Assembly: GCA_016194745.1 (NCBI GenBank)
Contig: JACQBA010000012.1
Span: 335,224-399,223 of the forward strand
Reading direction: 5' to 3'
Source: Elusimicrobiota bacterium
GTDB taxonomy: Bacteria; Elusimicrobiota; Elusimicrobia; UBA1565; JACRDR01
Length of the DNA: 64,000 bases
Shown here: positions 32,408 to 40,165 of the stretch, piece after piece
Layout: every line of letters begins with the position of its first letter
Numbering within the stretch: the first letter of the stretch is position 1
Program-made: the position numbers and the translations under genes
Notes under the pieces: model-generated
Databases searched by the model: none
What the model was told of the DNA's origin: nothing
Seen by the model: only the letters and a program-made list of their open reading frames with translations

Positions 32408-32908
32408 CTATCGGGCTCTTTGGAAGAATGACTTTGCCACCTGCCCTTCTTCAAACTGCAATCGCACCTTTCCGAGTAATTTGAAATTAGAGGGGTCCAC
32501 TACGTTCCATTCACAAATTTCTCGATTGGATTCTCTCTGATGGACAAAGTCCTGACCTTCCTGAATTGCCTCCAAGATGTCCTTGGGTGTGGTTTTCTTT
32601 CCTGCAAGTTCGCTGCTTAAAAAATCAAGTTCCGGGCGTGTGGCATTGCGCCCAAAATTTTTATTGAAGGACCGATTGATTTGTATCTCGGTTGGAGTGA
32701 TTGCGGCGTACTCGATACTCTCTTTTCCCAATGGCGTGCAGCTATTCGGATTGCCCAGACGCAATAGCAAGTCATCCTTTCGTAGTCCGACGGATCTGCT
32801 CACGTTTCTTTCCAGCACATCCAATTGGTCCGCGTTTGCTTTGCTTGCCGGATTGATCGCGCAACCGGAAGCTAGCGCAACCCAGAAAATCAAATCCAAT
32901 CTCCTCAT
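32408..32908 (-). CDS. Element-encoded lipoprotein
   Basis: A 166-aa protein with a lipoprotein signal (LIFWVALASGCAINP; lipobox Cys near residue 16). The mature part is charged and helical. The ATG at 32908 has GGAGAC as RBS; the longer frame to 32983 crosses the terminator and is rejected. Phage lipoproteins at such places can act in superinfection exclusion or as moron genes, but there is no specific evidence. Confidence 0.65.
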   Translation of the reverse strand: MRRLDLIFWVALASGCAINPASKANADQLDVLERNVSRSVGLRKDDLLLRLGNPNSCTPLGKESIEYAAITPTEIQINRSFNKNFGRNATRPELDFLSSELAGKKTTPKDILEAIQEGQDFVHQRESNREICEWNVVDPSNFKLLGKVRLQFEEGQVAKSFFQRAR

Positions 32909-32917
32909 TAAGTCTCC

Positions 32918-32951
32918 AAAAAATGAAGCCGTCCTTCTAGCGGAGGACGGC
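32918..32951 (-). terminator. Rho-independent terminator in the element
   Basis: On the minus strand: an 8-bp stem GCCGTCCT / AGGACGGC, loop 8 nt, then TTCATTTTTT. It follows the 128-aa zinc-ribbon gene. An outer inverted repeat (AAATGAAGCCG / CGGCTTCATTT) encloses it. Confidence 0.75.
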
Positions 32952-32970
32952 CTTCGTCGCGTGAGCGGCT

Positions 32971-33357
32971 TCATTTCCACCACTGTCCCTTAATCTGGAA
33001 CTTGCAAACGGAACAGGTTCGCCGAATCGGGATACCACGAGGCTCGGTACCTAGCTTAATGAGCTTTCCCTGCTCGTGATTGCAGTTGGGGCAGAATCCG
33101 CCGAACTCGTGTCCGGCCTGATCCCCTTTTCTCCATATTGCTCCGTCGTCTCGAAGTTCGACGGCCTGCCGCAGTGCAAGCTGCTCCTTTAGGACAGCGT
33201 TCTCCTGTCGCATCGCCTGGTTTTCGTTCACCAAGTCGAATACCTGGGACTGAATCTCAAGCAGCTTCGAGGAGGCGTCGGGATCCTTGCGGCCCTTCAC
33301 GATCTCGTTCAACGCCTTAAGTCCCGCGATCAATGCTGCGCCGGTAGCCGGTTCCAT
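32971..33357 (-). CDS. Coiled-coil protein with C-terminal zinc ribbon
   Basis: A 128-aa protein. A helical part includes a leucine-rich coiled coil (QVFDLVNENQAMRQENAVLKEQLALRQA). The C-terminal domain has CPNC and CSVC pairs about 30 residues apart, a clear zinc ribbon, ending KGQWWK. It probably binds nucleic acid or protein. No family recognised. It is flanked by terminators on both sides, so it may be a separate transcript. Confidence 0.65.
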   Translation of the reverse strand: MEPATGAALIAGLKALNEIVKGRKDPDASSKLLEIQSQVFDLVNENQAMRQENAVLKEQLALRQAVELRDDGAIWRKGDQAGHEFGGFCPNCNHEQGKLIKLGTEPRGIPIRRTCSVCKFQIKGQWWK

Positions 33358-33376
33358 GTTCTCTCCGAAAAGGGAA

Positions 33377-33400
33377 AGGCCCCACCGGAAGATGGGGCCT
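33377..33400 (-). terminator. Hairpin with T-rich tail between element genes
   Basis: An 8-bp stem AGGCCCCA / TGGGGCCT with an 8-nt loop, followed on the minus strand by TTCCCTTTTC. It lies between the 111-aa and 128-aa genes. A smaller GGCTCC/GGAGCC hairpin lies at about 33433-33447. Confidence 0.6.
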
Positions 33401-33462
33401 CAAATCACTGTCGGTAGCTTCCGGTCTACCTTGGCTCCGTCGGAGCCTACGGCATTTTACCA

Positions 33463-33798
33463 TTACTCCGCGGCTGCGGCCTTTTCTCTTTCGCTGCCAC
33501 TCGACGCCTCTGCATTCGACCATGCCATGAACGTAGCGTCTCGCTCGGCTTCCCGGCGGAACTTTGCTGTATTTCGCTTTCCATCCATCGGCCCGGTTTC
33601 ATTCTCGATGATGAAAGGATTGTCCGTGAACGTAGTGCGTTCTGTTAGTCCGTCGAGACCAAGTCGCTCCCAGGGATGATTCAGCCCGGAGATCGTGTCT
33701 CGCCCTGCCAGGTTCTCGATTTCCAGACGCATGAGCCCGTCGGCACCTTTCCAGGCTGTGATCTTGTAGCCTTCGACCGTCATTGATTGCTTTTTCAT
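33463..33798 (-). CDS. Small element protein, unknown function (111 aa)
   Basis: A 111-aa protein beginning MKKQSMTVEGYKITAWKG, compact alpha/beta N-terminal half and a charged Ala/Glu-rich tail. The RBS AGGAGAAC is strong and sits behind a short hairpin also found before the next two genes upstream. Together with these it forms a run of three small genes with the same leader design, possibly a diverged family. Function unknown. Confidence 0.6.
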   Translation of the reverse strand: MKKQSMTVEGYKITAWKGADGLMRLEIENLAGRDTISGLNHPWERLGLDGLTERTTFTDNPFIIENETGPMDGKRNTAKFRREAERDATFMAWSNAEASSGSEREKAAAAE

Positions 33799-33829
33799 TT
33801 TGTTCTCCTGGCCCTGTCGGACCCGTTGG

Positions 33830-34129
33830 TTAAATGTTGCGCCAGCTCCAGTTCACTTTCCCGACGCAACGCGGCTCGATGCTCTTGCTGTATTCGGTAA
33901 GCTCGAACCCATCGACGGTCTTGAAGATCGCCAATTCGCCCTCGTCTATCGCGTTGTCGGGATCAGCATCGACCAGGACCATGTTGTCGAGCCCGAGACT
34001 CGCTACCGATCCTTCGATGCGATAGGCCTCAAACAGCGGCCACTCATTGTCCGGGTCCATGTAGGACCTCAGAGCGTCTACGCGGACAGCCTTGACGGAC
34101 TTTGCTTTCACGGTTTCTTTGATTTTCAT
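33830..34129 (-). CDS. Small element protein, unknown function (99 aa)
   Basis: A 99-aa protein starting MKIKETVKAKSVKAVRVDALRS; the ATG at 34129 is preferred over an upstream ATG because AGGAGAAATC is a good RBS. An acidic middle (DADPDNAIDEGELAIFK) and a WSWRNI end are visible. No recognised family. It lies between two other small genes preceded by the same mini-hairpin. Confidence 0.6.
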   Translation of the reverse strand: MKIKETVKAKSVKAVRVDALRSYMDPDNEWPLFEAYRIEGSVASLGLDNMVLVDADPDNAIDEGELAIFKTVDGFELTEYSKSIEPRCVGKVNWSWRNI

Positions 34130-34177
34130 GATTTCTCCTGCCCTATCGGGCGCATTCCGCGATTTTCGCATCATCGG

Positions 34178-34399
34178 TCATTTTTGGGCTGGCCCCATCT
34201 CCTGCCCAATGCGATTTGGATCAGTCGAGATGTCGAACACTATTGGCCTCCGACCGTCCGAGTGACAGCACTGTATGTTCGAGCCGTTCATGATGTCCGC
34301 TGCCTCATAGCCTTTCGGCGGATACACTCGCAGCACGATTCCTGATTTAACCTTCGTGGCTTCGATACGGAAGCCTGCCGCTTCCATGGACTTTTTCAT
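34178..34399 (-). CDS. Small element protein, unknown function (73 aa)
   Basis: A 73-aa protein starting MKKSMEAAGFRIEATKVKSG, with a CC pair in the middle. First small gene after the integrase on the leftward strand. The leader has a GCCCGAGAGGGC mini-hairpin directly before the RBS GGGAGAAAT. No function recognised. Confidence 0.6.
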   Translation of the reverse strand: MKKSMEAAGFRIEATKVKSGIVLRVYPPKGYEAADIMNGSNIQCCHSDGRRPIVFDISTDPNRIGQEMGPAQK

Positions 34400-34422
34400 T
34401 ATTTCTCCCGCCCTCTCGGGCT

Positions 34423-35385
34423 CTAACGTATTACCGCCCGGCGTTTCTCTCCGGGCAACAATCCCATATGCGCCAGGACTCCGACGCTCCTAGCTCTGCT
34501 CAATACTTCGTCATCTGCGAGGTTGAGATAGTTCCGCGTCATTTCTAGCGTCCGGTGCCCAAGGGTCCGCTGCAACGTGATTAGGTCGCCCCCGCCGCGT
34601 AGGAACTCGCAGGCGAACATATGCCGGATGGCGTGAGGCCCCAAGTGATCCGAAGCAACTCCGGCCAGTCGCGTAAGCTGCTTGAGTCTATGGGCGAATG
34701 GGACCCGCCGTAGAGGCTTGCCCCAACGGTTGCAGAATACTGGATCTGAGTCTTTGGCCGTCGGCCGCAATTGAAGCCATGCGATCAAGGCTCTACGGGC
34801 AATCTCACACCATACGACGCGGCGCTCTCGTCTACCCTTGCCCATGACAATAGCTGTATCGTTGGCGAGGTCCAGGTCTGCGATCTTGAGACCTAGGGCT
34901 TCCGAGATGCGGAGCCCGGTAGAGGCCAGCATGAGCAAGACGGCTCTATCTCTGACGCCTAGCGGGTCCTTCGTGTCGATCTGTGAGAGGGTCGCTTTGA
35001 ACTGCTCGACCGTGAAGGGCTTAATTAGCCTCCGCTCCCGTCTCGGTCTCTCAACGGATGCCATTGGATCGACCAAGAGCAAGCCATCACGCATCAAGAA
35101 CCGAAACAGCGTCTTGATGTGCCTCCAGCGGGTGTCTACCGTTTCGGAGGAATTGCCCTTCGCCTGTAGGGAGTCCAGAAACCCCCGGATGTGCGCTGCT
35201 CGCGTCTCCGCTGGCTTAGGACCGCCCGAGGCCTTGAGAAAGGCCAGGAAGGCCGCTACGGTCCTTCCATAGTTCGCTTGCGTGTCCTGGCTCAAGTTCT
35301 GAGCCTTGGAGCGTAGGATGAACAACCGTTCGGCTGTAGACCACTCCAACGATTCGGGCGTTAGCGTTGCCGGGATTGCGGCCAT
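34423..35385 (-). CDS. Tyrosine recombinase (integrase of the element)
   Basis: A 320-aa XerC/D-like integrase. The N-terminal SAM-like core-binding domain covers about residues 10-105 (LSQDTQANYGRTVAAFLAFL). The catalytic domain has the Arg in ASTGLRISEALGL, a Lys in VMGKGRRERRV, HAIRHMFACE with His/Arg, GHRTLEMTRNY with the His and the Tyr nucleophile. All catalytic residues are intact, so it may be functional. It sits 113 bp from the attachment site in the tRNA gene. Confidence 0.94.
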   Translation of the reverse strand: MAAIPATLTPESLEWSTAERLFILRSKAQNLSQDTQANYGRTVAAFLAFLKASGGPKPAETRAAHIRGFLDSLQAKGNSSETVDTRWRHIKTLFRFLMRDGLLLVDPMASVERPRRERRLIKPFTVEQFKATLSQIDTKDPLGVRDRAVLLMLASTGLRISEALGLKIADLDLANDTAIVMGKGRRERRVVWCEIARRALIAWLQLRPTAKDSDPVFCNRWGKPLRRVPFAHRLKQLTRLAGVASDHLGPHAIRHMFACEFLRGGGDLITLQRTLGHRTLEMTRNYLNLADDEVLSRARSVGVLAHMGLLPGEKRRAVIR

Positions 35386-35498
35386 GCTCTGTCTCCCAGC
35401 GGATCGAAGGATGTGACTTCAGAGGGCTAATGACGGCCTTTTGAGGGGCCGTGCGAACGGTGCCTTGGGGGCATTCTCCGACGAGGATTGGCTAGAGT

Positions 35499-35562
35499 TG
35501 GTGGCCCTAACGGGAGTCGAACCCGTCTCTCGTCCTTGAAAGGGACGTGTCCTAGCCGATAG
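35499..35562 (-). repeat. attR copy of the 64-bp attachment core
   Basis: Identical to 22171-22234. It runs from the CCA end of the tRNA to inside the D-arm. The integrase gene lies immediately to its left. Confidence 0.92.
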
Positions 35563-35573
35563 ACGATAGGGCC
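35499..35573 (-). tRNA. tRNA-Glu (TTC), with encoded CCA; site of integration
   Basis: Minus-strand gene from G at 35573: acceptor GGCCCTA pairs with TAGGGCC, D-arm, anticodon stem with CTTTCAA loop (anticodon TTC), T-arm GGGTTCGACTCCC, discriminator A, then CCA at 35501-35499. Its 3' 64 bases are the attachment core and are repeated at 22171-22234. The 3' part is therefore supplied by the element after integration. Confidence 0.95.
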
Positions 35574-35602
35574 AAAAAATCGCGAGCCGCCGGAGAAACG
35601 AG

Positions 35603-35676
35603 TGAGCCCGGTGGGGCTCGAACCCACGACAACCTGATTAAAAGTCAGGTGCTCTACCAACTGAGCTACGGGCTCA
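35603..35676 (-). tRNA. tRNA-Lys (TTT)
   Basis: Minus-strand gene: acceptor GAGCCCG pairs with CGGGCTC, D-arm AGCTCAGTTGGTAGAGC, anticodon loop with TTT in CTTTTAA, T-arm GGGTTCGAGCCCC, discriminator A; CCA not encoded. It lies 29 bases upstream of tRNA-Glu on the same strand and is probably co-transcribed. Confidence 0.95.
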
Positions 35677-35686
35677 AACACGAGAA

Positions 35687-35692
35687 TTATAC
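35687..35692 (-). promoter_or_regulatory. -10 box of the tRNA-Lys/tRNA-Glu unit
   Basis: TATAAT on the minus strand about 10 nt before the tRNA-Lys 5' end, overlapping the stop region of the next gene. The position may be off by one base. The -35 is weak. Confidence 0.55.
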
Positions 35693-36345
35693 TAGATATT
35701 CGGCAGGCAGGCCTTCGGGTATCTCCAGAGAGGGGCGTTTTCCTTGGATCTCGGTTCGGCGAGCATCGAGCGGCGTCGGGGGCCCATGGCCATGTTCTGG
35801 ATTCTCGACGCGTCGAAATAGATCGAGTCGAAGCCGGGAGTCCAAGTCATGCTCTCCGCGTTGCGCGCGAACAGCGCTTTGAGCTCGAGGAGCGTCCCGA
35901 TGAATATCTCCGGGACGTCCGCGGGGGCCGAGCGCCGGCCGAAGAACTGACGTATCGTTGGATCGACGACGAGGACACCGTCGGGTTCGCGGCTCGCGAT
36001 GTAGATATGGTTGTAGTTATCGACGAGATCCGCCGAGAGCCCCCGCCAACGCAGCAGCAGCGCGAGCTTCGGGGCGGCGTTTCCGCAGACGGCGTCGCTT
36101 AGATCAGTGGCGGGGCCGGCCATGCCGCTCGCGCGCACGCTTTCGGCGAGGAGCGGCCTGGCGCACGCGACGGCGTCCGCGATCGTCCGGCGGCGCGCGT
36201 CGAGAGCGGTCGGATCATGCACCGGGAAGAAATCCTCGGTGACCGGGATCTCGTCGCCAGTCTGCGGGACTTCCGGCAGGATCGGCTGAGCGGCCGACGC
36301 GGGGGCCGCGAGCGCCGCGGCCAGCGCTAGTCGCAGGAAGAACAT
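35692..36345 (-). CDS. Exported protein, unknown function
   Basis: A 217-aa protein with a signal peptide (FFLRLALAAALAAPASAAQ). The mature part has DAVCGNAAPKLALLLRWRGLSADLVDNYNH, then VLVVDPTIRQFFGRR. This pattern of Cys, His and Asp in order is reminiscent of transglutaminase-like (papain-fold) proteins, where Cys-His-Asp lie in such contexts. This is a guess from motif spacing. The start at 36345 is chosen for the signal peptide; TATCTT lies 7 nt before it. The long frame to 36624 is upstream noise. Confidence 0.65.
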   Translation of the reverse strand: MFFLRLALAAALAAPASAAQPILPEVPQTGDEIPVTEDFFPVHDPTALDARRRTIADAVACARPLLAESVRASGMAGPATDLSDAVCGNAAPKLALLLRWRGLSADLVDNYNHIYIASREPDGVLVVDPTIRQFFGRRSAPADVPEIFIGTLLELKALFARNAESMTWTPGFDSIYFDASRIQNMAMGPRRRSMLAEPRSKENAPLWRYPKACLPNI

Positions 36346-36513
36346 AGGGGACAAGATACTCCGGAACGTCGAACGAAGGAAGGGTCCTTCGGGCAGGCGC
36401 CTGCGTTTCAAAATGCCGTAGGTCAGTTGGGTCTGTTTTCCCGCTGGAAATCCAGGCCCATTGCCAGGCGTTGGGGGGCCGATGAGTCTTTTCTCCGAAT
36501 ATGTCGCTCGGAG

Positions 36514-36519
36514 TATACT
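36514..36519 (+). promoter_or_regulatory. -10 box of the 36547 gene
   Basis: TATACT lies 27 nt before the ATG, with a purine-rich RBS (GGAGGGGGGGAGG) between them. The -35 is not clear. Confidence 0.45.
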
Positions 36520-36546
36520 TTCCAGGCAGGAGGGGGGGAGGCAGCA

Positions 36547-37032
36547 ATGAGGTTCTTCTTCTGCGCCGCGGCTTTTTGCGCGGCGGCCGGCGCCGCGGGC
36601 GCGTTGGAATTCGTGGAGTCTCAAGTCGCGGGAACCGCCTTCGCGGCGAGCCGCATCGGGAACGCGTCGATGATCCTAGCGACGGCGAGCCGCGAACGCG
36701 GTCCGGTGACGTGGGTCCCGTCTTCCGGAGACGACATCCGGCAGGCGCGAAGCCAATGCGAGAATACCAGCCGCTCGACCGGGCTGCCCCCCGGACGAGC
36801 CGTCGGCCATCCCATCGTCGGGTACGTCACGTGGGCCGTCCCCTGTCGCCGGATGGACGAGCAGGGGCAGGTTACGTACGTGATCGCCGGGGGCGTCACG
36901 CTGGAGGAGGCGAAGGAGAAATGCCAAGTCCGGAGCTCGACATACGGATTTTCTCCGGGCATCGCCGTCGGCCATCCGATCTACGTGGCGGACACGAAGA
37001 CGGTCGTGGTCTGCGAAAGACCCGTTAGATAG
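36547..37032 (+). CDS. Exported two-repeat Cys protein, unknown function
   Basis: A 161-aa protein with a signal peptide (FFFCAAAFCAAAGAAGA). The mature part holds two related repeats. The first reads SQCENT, then GRAVGHPIVGYVTWAVPC; the second reads EKCQVRSS, then GIAVGHPIYVADTKTVVVC. Each has a Cys at both ends and AVGHPI in the middle, so two intra-repeat disulfides are likely. No family recognised. The ATG at 36547 has a strong RBS. It is divergent from the exported protein at 35692-36345. Confidence 0.7.
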   Translation: MRFFFCAAAFCAAAGAAGALEFVESQVAGTAFAASRIGNASMILATASRERGPVTWVPSSGDDIRQARSQCENTSRSTGLPPGRAVGHPIVGYVTWAVPCRRMDEQGQVTYVIAGGVTLEEAKEKCQVRSSTYGFSPGIAVGHPIYVADTKTVVVCERPVR

Positions 37033-37104
37033 CCGAAGGCGACGGCTCGCCGGATGAATTCCGGATGATCAACGCAGGATCGTCGGACGCGCTGAGGCCA
37101 TCCT

Positions 37105-38643
37105 ATGCGCGTGATCTCTCTTTTCACGTGCTTGCTGTCGGCCGCGGCGATGCTCGCGATCGCCTCGCCGCCCGCGCCATCCGCCGATACCCGAGCCCCA
37201 GTCGCACCGCGGGCGACGAATGAGCCGCTAGAGAGGCGCGAACCCTGCGGCCGCGCTAGCGAGCCGGAGCCGGGGCAAGAGCGCCGGGATCGTCTCGAAT
37301 GCCCAATTCGGGCGCGATCGGACCGCGAAGGCGGAGGCGATCGCGGCGACGGCGAGACTAATCCATCGGCTGCGGTACCGCATGCGCAGCGGGTTGCGCC
37401 CGGCGGAAGCTCCCGCATCGAGCGCTCGACGCCCGGCCTGCCCGCCTATCGCCGGGCGCTCTCGGGCGGGAACTCGGCTTCCGCGCTCGACGCGCTTTTC
37501 ACCAACCAACGGCCGCTGAAGGACTCGCCCGCGCCCGTGGCGGCGCTGATCGGCGCCCCGCCCGTGCTTCGCGGACCACAGCCCCGGCTGCCCGGCGAGG
37601 GAGCCTCGCCGCCGGTCCACCGCGCCCAGTACACTCCGGATCTCTACGAGCGTCTGCAGCTTACGCCGTATCACGTCTCCGATTCGGTCGCATGCAGTCT
37701 CCTGCCCGCGAACGCGTGCGTGAACGGCCGTCTCGCGATCCGCGACGCGCTCCAGAGACTCTCGGAAACGGCGCGCGTCGCAGCGCCGCAATTCACGGTG
37801 GTGCGCGACCTTCCGGCAATCCTCGCGATGGGCGTCGCACCCAGCGGAGAACGGAATCTAATCATGGCCGACCTCAAATTCATGGCGACGCTGGTCGCCG
37901 ATCCCGAGGCAGCGACGTTCGTGCTCGCGCACGAGATCATCCACGTGCTTCAGCGCGGACGCTATCCTGCGTCGAGCGCCTTCGGCCGAAGCAAAGCGCT
38001 CGAAAGCGACGCGGACATGGGTGCGGTCGAGTTGGCAATCGCCGCGGGCCTTCTAAAGGACGGCGCGCGGTCTGCGGCCCGCGCTGCGCAAGACGTCCTC
38101 CCGGGTGCGAACCGGTCCTGGCTCGCCCACCAACTGTGGTATCCGGAAACGGTGCCGTCGCACCCGACCGGCATTGACCGGGTCTTCAATATCAAAGGAT
38201 ACGGGGGCCGGGTGCTGGAGCAGGCCGCCGCCCCTGCCGGTCCCAACGCGCCGTTTCGCACGACACTGACGCCGGCGGCCTTCGATCGGGAGGGACGACT
38301 TCTGCCGCACGTCTTCGTGCCGCAGCGTCTGAAGGACGCGGTTTTGGCCGCCGCGCAATCTCGCCCCGACCTCATGAACGCGATTCTGCGCAACGTCCAT
38401 CTGGATTCCGAAACGGCGAGCCGCGTCGACCGGGAACGCGCCCAAGGCGCGCCGAGCGAGGCGTCGGCGCGGCGGGCGCTGGACGCCGCCTTCAACGCGG
38501 TCATCGAGCGGCCGGGGATGCGCGAGGAGTATCGGCCGGACTTCGCGTCGGTGCACGCGGGCTTGGCGGCCGCGGCCGCCGAAAGCGCCGAGTGGTTCGT
38601 GCGTAGAATGATGACTCTACCGCAGAGCCGAAGCCGGCCCTAG
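37105..38643 (+). CDS. Secreted M48-like metallopeptidase
   Basis: A 512-aa exported protein. Signal peptide at residues 1-27, then about 100 residues of Arg/Glu/Pro-rich low-complexity sequence. The peptidase region is at about 200-330: EAATFVLAHEIIHVLQRG holds the zinc HEIIH, and KALESDADMGAVELAIAAG the third ligand Glu, as in M48-type gluzincins. HPTGIDR follows, like the HP-motif after the M48 core. The C-terminal about 150 residues are helical and unassigned. No transmembrane helix is visible beyond the signal, so it is periplasmic or secreted. It is convergent with the sedolisin gene, 13 bases apart. Confidence 0.78.
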   Translation: MRVISLFTCLLSAAAMLAIASPPAPSADTRAPVAPRATNEPLERREPCGRASEPEPGQERRDRLECPIRARSDREGGGDRGDGETNPSAAVPHAQRVAPGGSSRIERSTPGLPAYRRALSGGNSASALDALFTNQRPLKDSPAPVAALIGAPPVLRGPQPRLPGEGASPPVHRAQYTPDLYERLQLTPYHVSDSVACSLLPANACVNGRLAIRDALQRLSETARVAAPQFTVVRDLPAILAMGVAPSGERNLIMADLKFMATLVADPEAATFVLAHEIIHVLQRGRYPASSAFGRSKALESDADMGAVELAIAAGLLKDGARSAARAAQDVLPGANRSWLAHQLWYPETVPSHPTGIDRVFNIKGYGGRVLEQAAAPAGPNAPFRTTLTPAAFDREGRLLPHVFVPQRLKDAVLAAAQSRPDLMNAILRNVHLDSETASRVDRERAQGAPSEASARRALDAAFNAVIERPGMREEYRPDFASVHAGLAAAAAESAEWFVRRMMTLPQSRSRP

Positions 38644-38656
38644 GATTCGGACGCGG

Positions 38657-40039
38657 CTATTTTCCCGAGAGCCGCTGGTTGCTGCCCACGCCTGTGACGA
38701 AGTCCCAGTTCGGTCCCGCCTTGAACGTCCCCGCGGTCCCGGAGGTGATGTCGCGGAAGTTGTAGGAGTAGTTCGGGCTCGGCGGCAGGCCGCCGTAGAT
38801 CGCCGCGAGCTGCTGCGCCGTGCTGGCGTAGTGGCTCCCGGCGAGGTTGACGATGCCCGCGAGCGCCGGCGAGGCGACGCTGGTCCCGCCGAAAACGAGC
38901 CAGCCGGTCGCGCCTTGGCACCTGAAGCCGGTGTAGACGGAGACGCCGGTGTTCGGGTCGGCGTCGAAGGAAAAGTCCGGCGCGCCTCGCTTGATGCCGA
39001 CGATGTTCGCGATGCCGTCCTGGTAGGGCGGCCGATACTCGTACTGGCTCGGTCCGCCGCCGCTGCCGGTCCAGGCGACCTCGTTGAGGAAGTTGCCCGC
39101 GCTGTCCCGGAGAACGGCCGTGCCGCCCGCGGAGACGACGTTGGGCGATTCGCCGGGCCAGATCTGCTTGCCGCCGGTATCGCCGCTCGCGGCGAAATAG
39201 ACGACTCCGCTCGAGACGAAGTGGCCGTCGTATCCGACCTCGCCCGCGAACTCGCTGCCGCCCCAGCTCATGGACACCTGTCCGGGGGCGCCGCTCGCTG
39301 CGATGAGCCCGTTGGCGACGTCTACCGCCGCGAGCAAGTCCGCGAAGCTGTTGGAGTTGGCGAGGACGAGGACAATCTTGGCGCCCGGCGCCATCGCGTG
39401 CGCCCACTGGATGTCGAGGGCGGACTCCTGCGCCCAGCCGCAGTTCTGCCGGGGCGGCGCGCCGCCCGCGTACACCTTCTTAAAGCAGCCGTTGGCGGTC
39501 GTGCATTGAGGAAGGCCGAACTTCGCCGAAAACACGTTCAGGTCGCTCTCCGCGGTGGGGTAGTCGAACGCGTCGACGATCGCGATGATCCCGGAGCCGC
39601 CGGTCGGGACCAAGGTCGCGTCCTTCTTCGAACAGCCGGGAAAGCTGACGGAGACCGTCTTGTAGATGCAGGCGAGGGAGCCGGGCGTCTCGCCCGAGGG
39701 ACCGCTGCTCGAGGCTTCGGGTTTGGCGAGGAACATGTGGTTCGTGTGGGCGGCGCGTCCGCGCTCGCCGGGCTGCTCGAGGCTCGAGTCCGGGATCACG
39801 CGTGTGAACGACGCCTGGGCCTGCGGCGGGGGCGCGGCCGGAAGAACGGCGGTCTTCGGGGGCGGCGGAAGGACGGGTCCGGCGGGCGGGGGCGGGACGG
39901 TTTGTTGAGACGTCGTCGCGGGCGTGAGGCCGGCCGTCGTCGCTGTGGCGGAGCTGGCCTGGGGAGCAGGCGAGCCTTGAGGGGCGGCGTTCAGGGGCGC
40001 GGCGGCGGCCAAGGCGGCGGCGAAGGCGATCAGTCTCAT
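38657..40039 (-). CDS. Sedolisin (S53) family serine-carboxyl peptidase
   Basis: A 460-aa secreted peptidase. Signal peptide (LIAFAAALAAAAPLNAA), then a Ser/Thr/Pro-rich linker with poly-Pro (residues 20-90). The S53 domain has the catalytic Glu and Asp in QESALDIQWAHAMAPGA, the oxyanion Asp in AASGDTGG, and the nucleophile in FGGTSVASPALAGIV. The C-terminal calcium-site-like WDFVTGVGS is present. The usual long pro-domain is missing or replaced by the linker, so activation may differ. The ATG at 40039 has GAGGT as RBS. Confidence 0.88.
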   Translation of the reverse strand: MRLIAFAAALAAAAPLNAAPQGSPAPQASSATATTAGLTPATTSQQTVPPPPAGPVLPPPPKTAVLPAAPPPQAQASFTRVIPDSSLEQPGERGRAAHTNHMFLAKPEASSSGPSGETPGSLACIYKTVSVSFPGCSKKDATLVPTGGSGIIAIVDAFDYPTAESDLNVFSAKFGLPQCTTANGCFKKVYAGGAPPRQNCGWAQESALDIQWAHAMAPGAKIVLVLANSNSFADLLAAVDVANGLIAASGAPGQVSMSWGGSEFAGEVGYDGHFVSSGVVYFAASGDTGGKQIWPGESPNVVSAGGTAVLRDSAGNFLNEVAWTGSGGGPSQYEYRPPYQDGIANIVGIKRGAPDFSFDADPNTGVSVYTGFRCQGATGWLVFGGTSVASPALAGIVNLAGSHYASTAQQLAAIYGGLPPSPNYSYNFRDITSGTAGTFKAGPNWDFVTGVGSNQRLSGK

Positions 40040-40091
40040 TGAACCTCGTTCTATATTTAGAAGCTGTGACACTGTATGTCGTTTGGATGCA

Positions 40092-40140
40092 AGCAAAAAG
40101 GGTCGAAAGACCTATATTTCTGGGCCTAGTCGGCCCAGGC
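40092..40140. promoter_or_regulatory. Structured element in a divergent promoter (GGTC-GAAA-GACC, ATATTTC, GGGCC hairpin)
   Basis: Two adjacent hairpins, GGTCGAAAGACC with a GAAA tetraloop and CTGGGCC / GGCCCAG with a 5-nt loop, are separated by TATATTT. A related arrangement occurs at 44870-44935. It lies between the sedolisin gene and the 203-aa gene and could act in DNA or RNA on either strand. Confidence 0.45.
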
Positions 40141-40165
40141 GAAGTGTTGCACAATATCGCGGCTT

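Larger units (their letters stand above)
22171..35562. mobile_element. Integrated phage-like element in tRNA-Glu, lacking head and tail genes
   Basis: It is bounded by a perfect 64-bp direct repeat (22171-22234 and 35499-35562) that is the 3' portion of tRNA-Glu. A tyrosine integrase lies next to the intact tRNA. All recognised genes read leftward: integrase, small unknowns, excisionase-like HTH, replication protein, DnaB helicase, three ejection-type proteins, terminase small and large subunits, and two small genes. No portal, protease, capsid, tail or lysis gene is recognisable in 13.4 kb. Base composition is visibly less GC-rich, and start sites carry strong AGGAGA-like RBS, unlike the host. 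It is either a defective prophage or a satellite that packages with help. Confidence 0.88.

Noticed and set aside
32930-32967. The nested inverted repeat as a second small RNA
   Set aside because: It is explained by a rho-independent terminator on the minus strand with a T-run; no promoter is placed to start an RNA there.
40092-40140. A GEMM-type cyclic-dinucleotide riboswitch, because of the GGTCGAAAGACC tetraloop
   Set aside because: The conserved GCAAAGCC-type core and the second receptor helix are absent.
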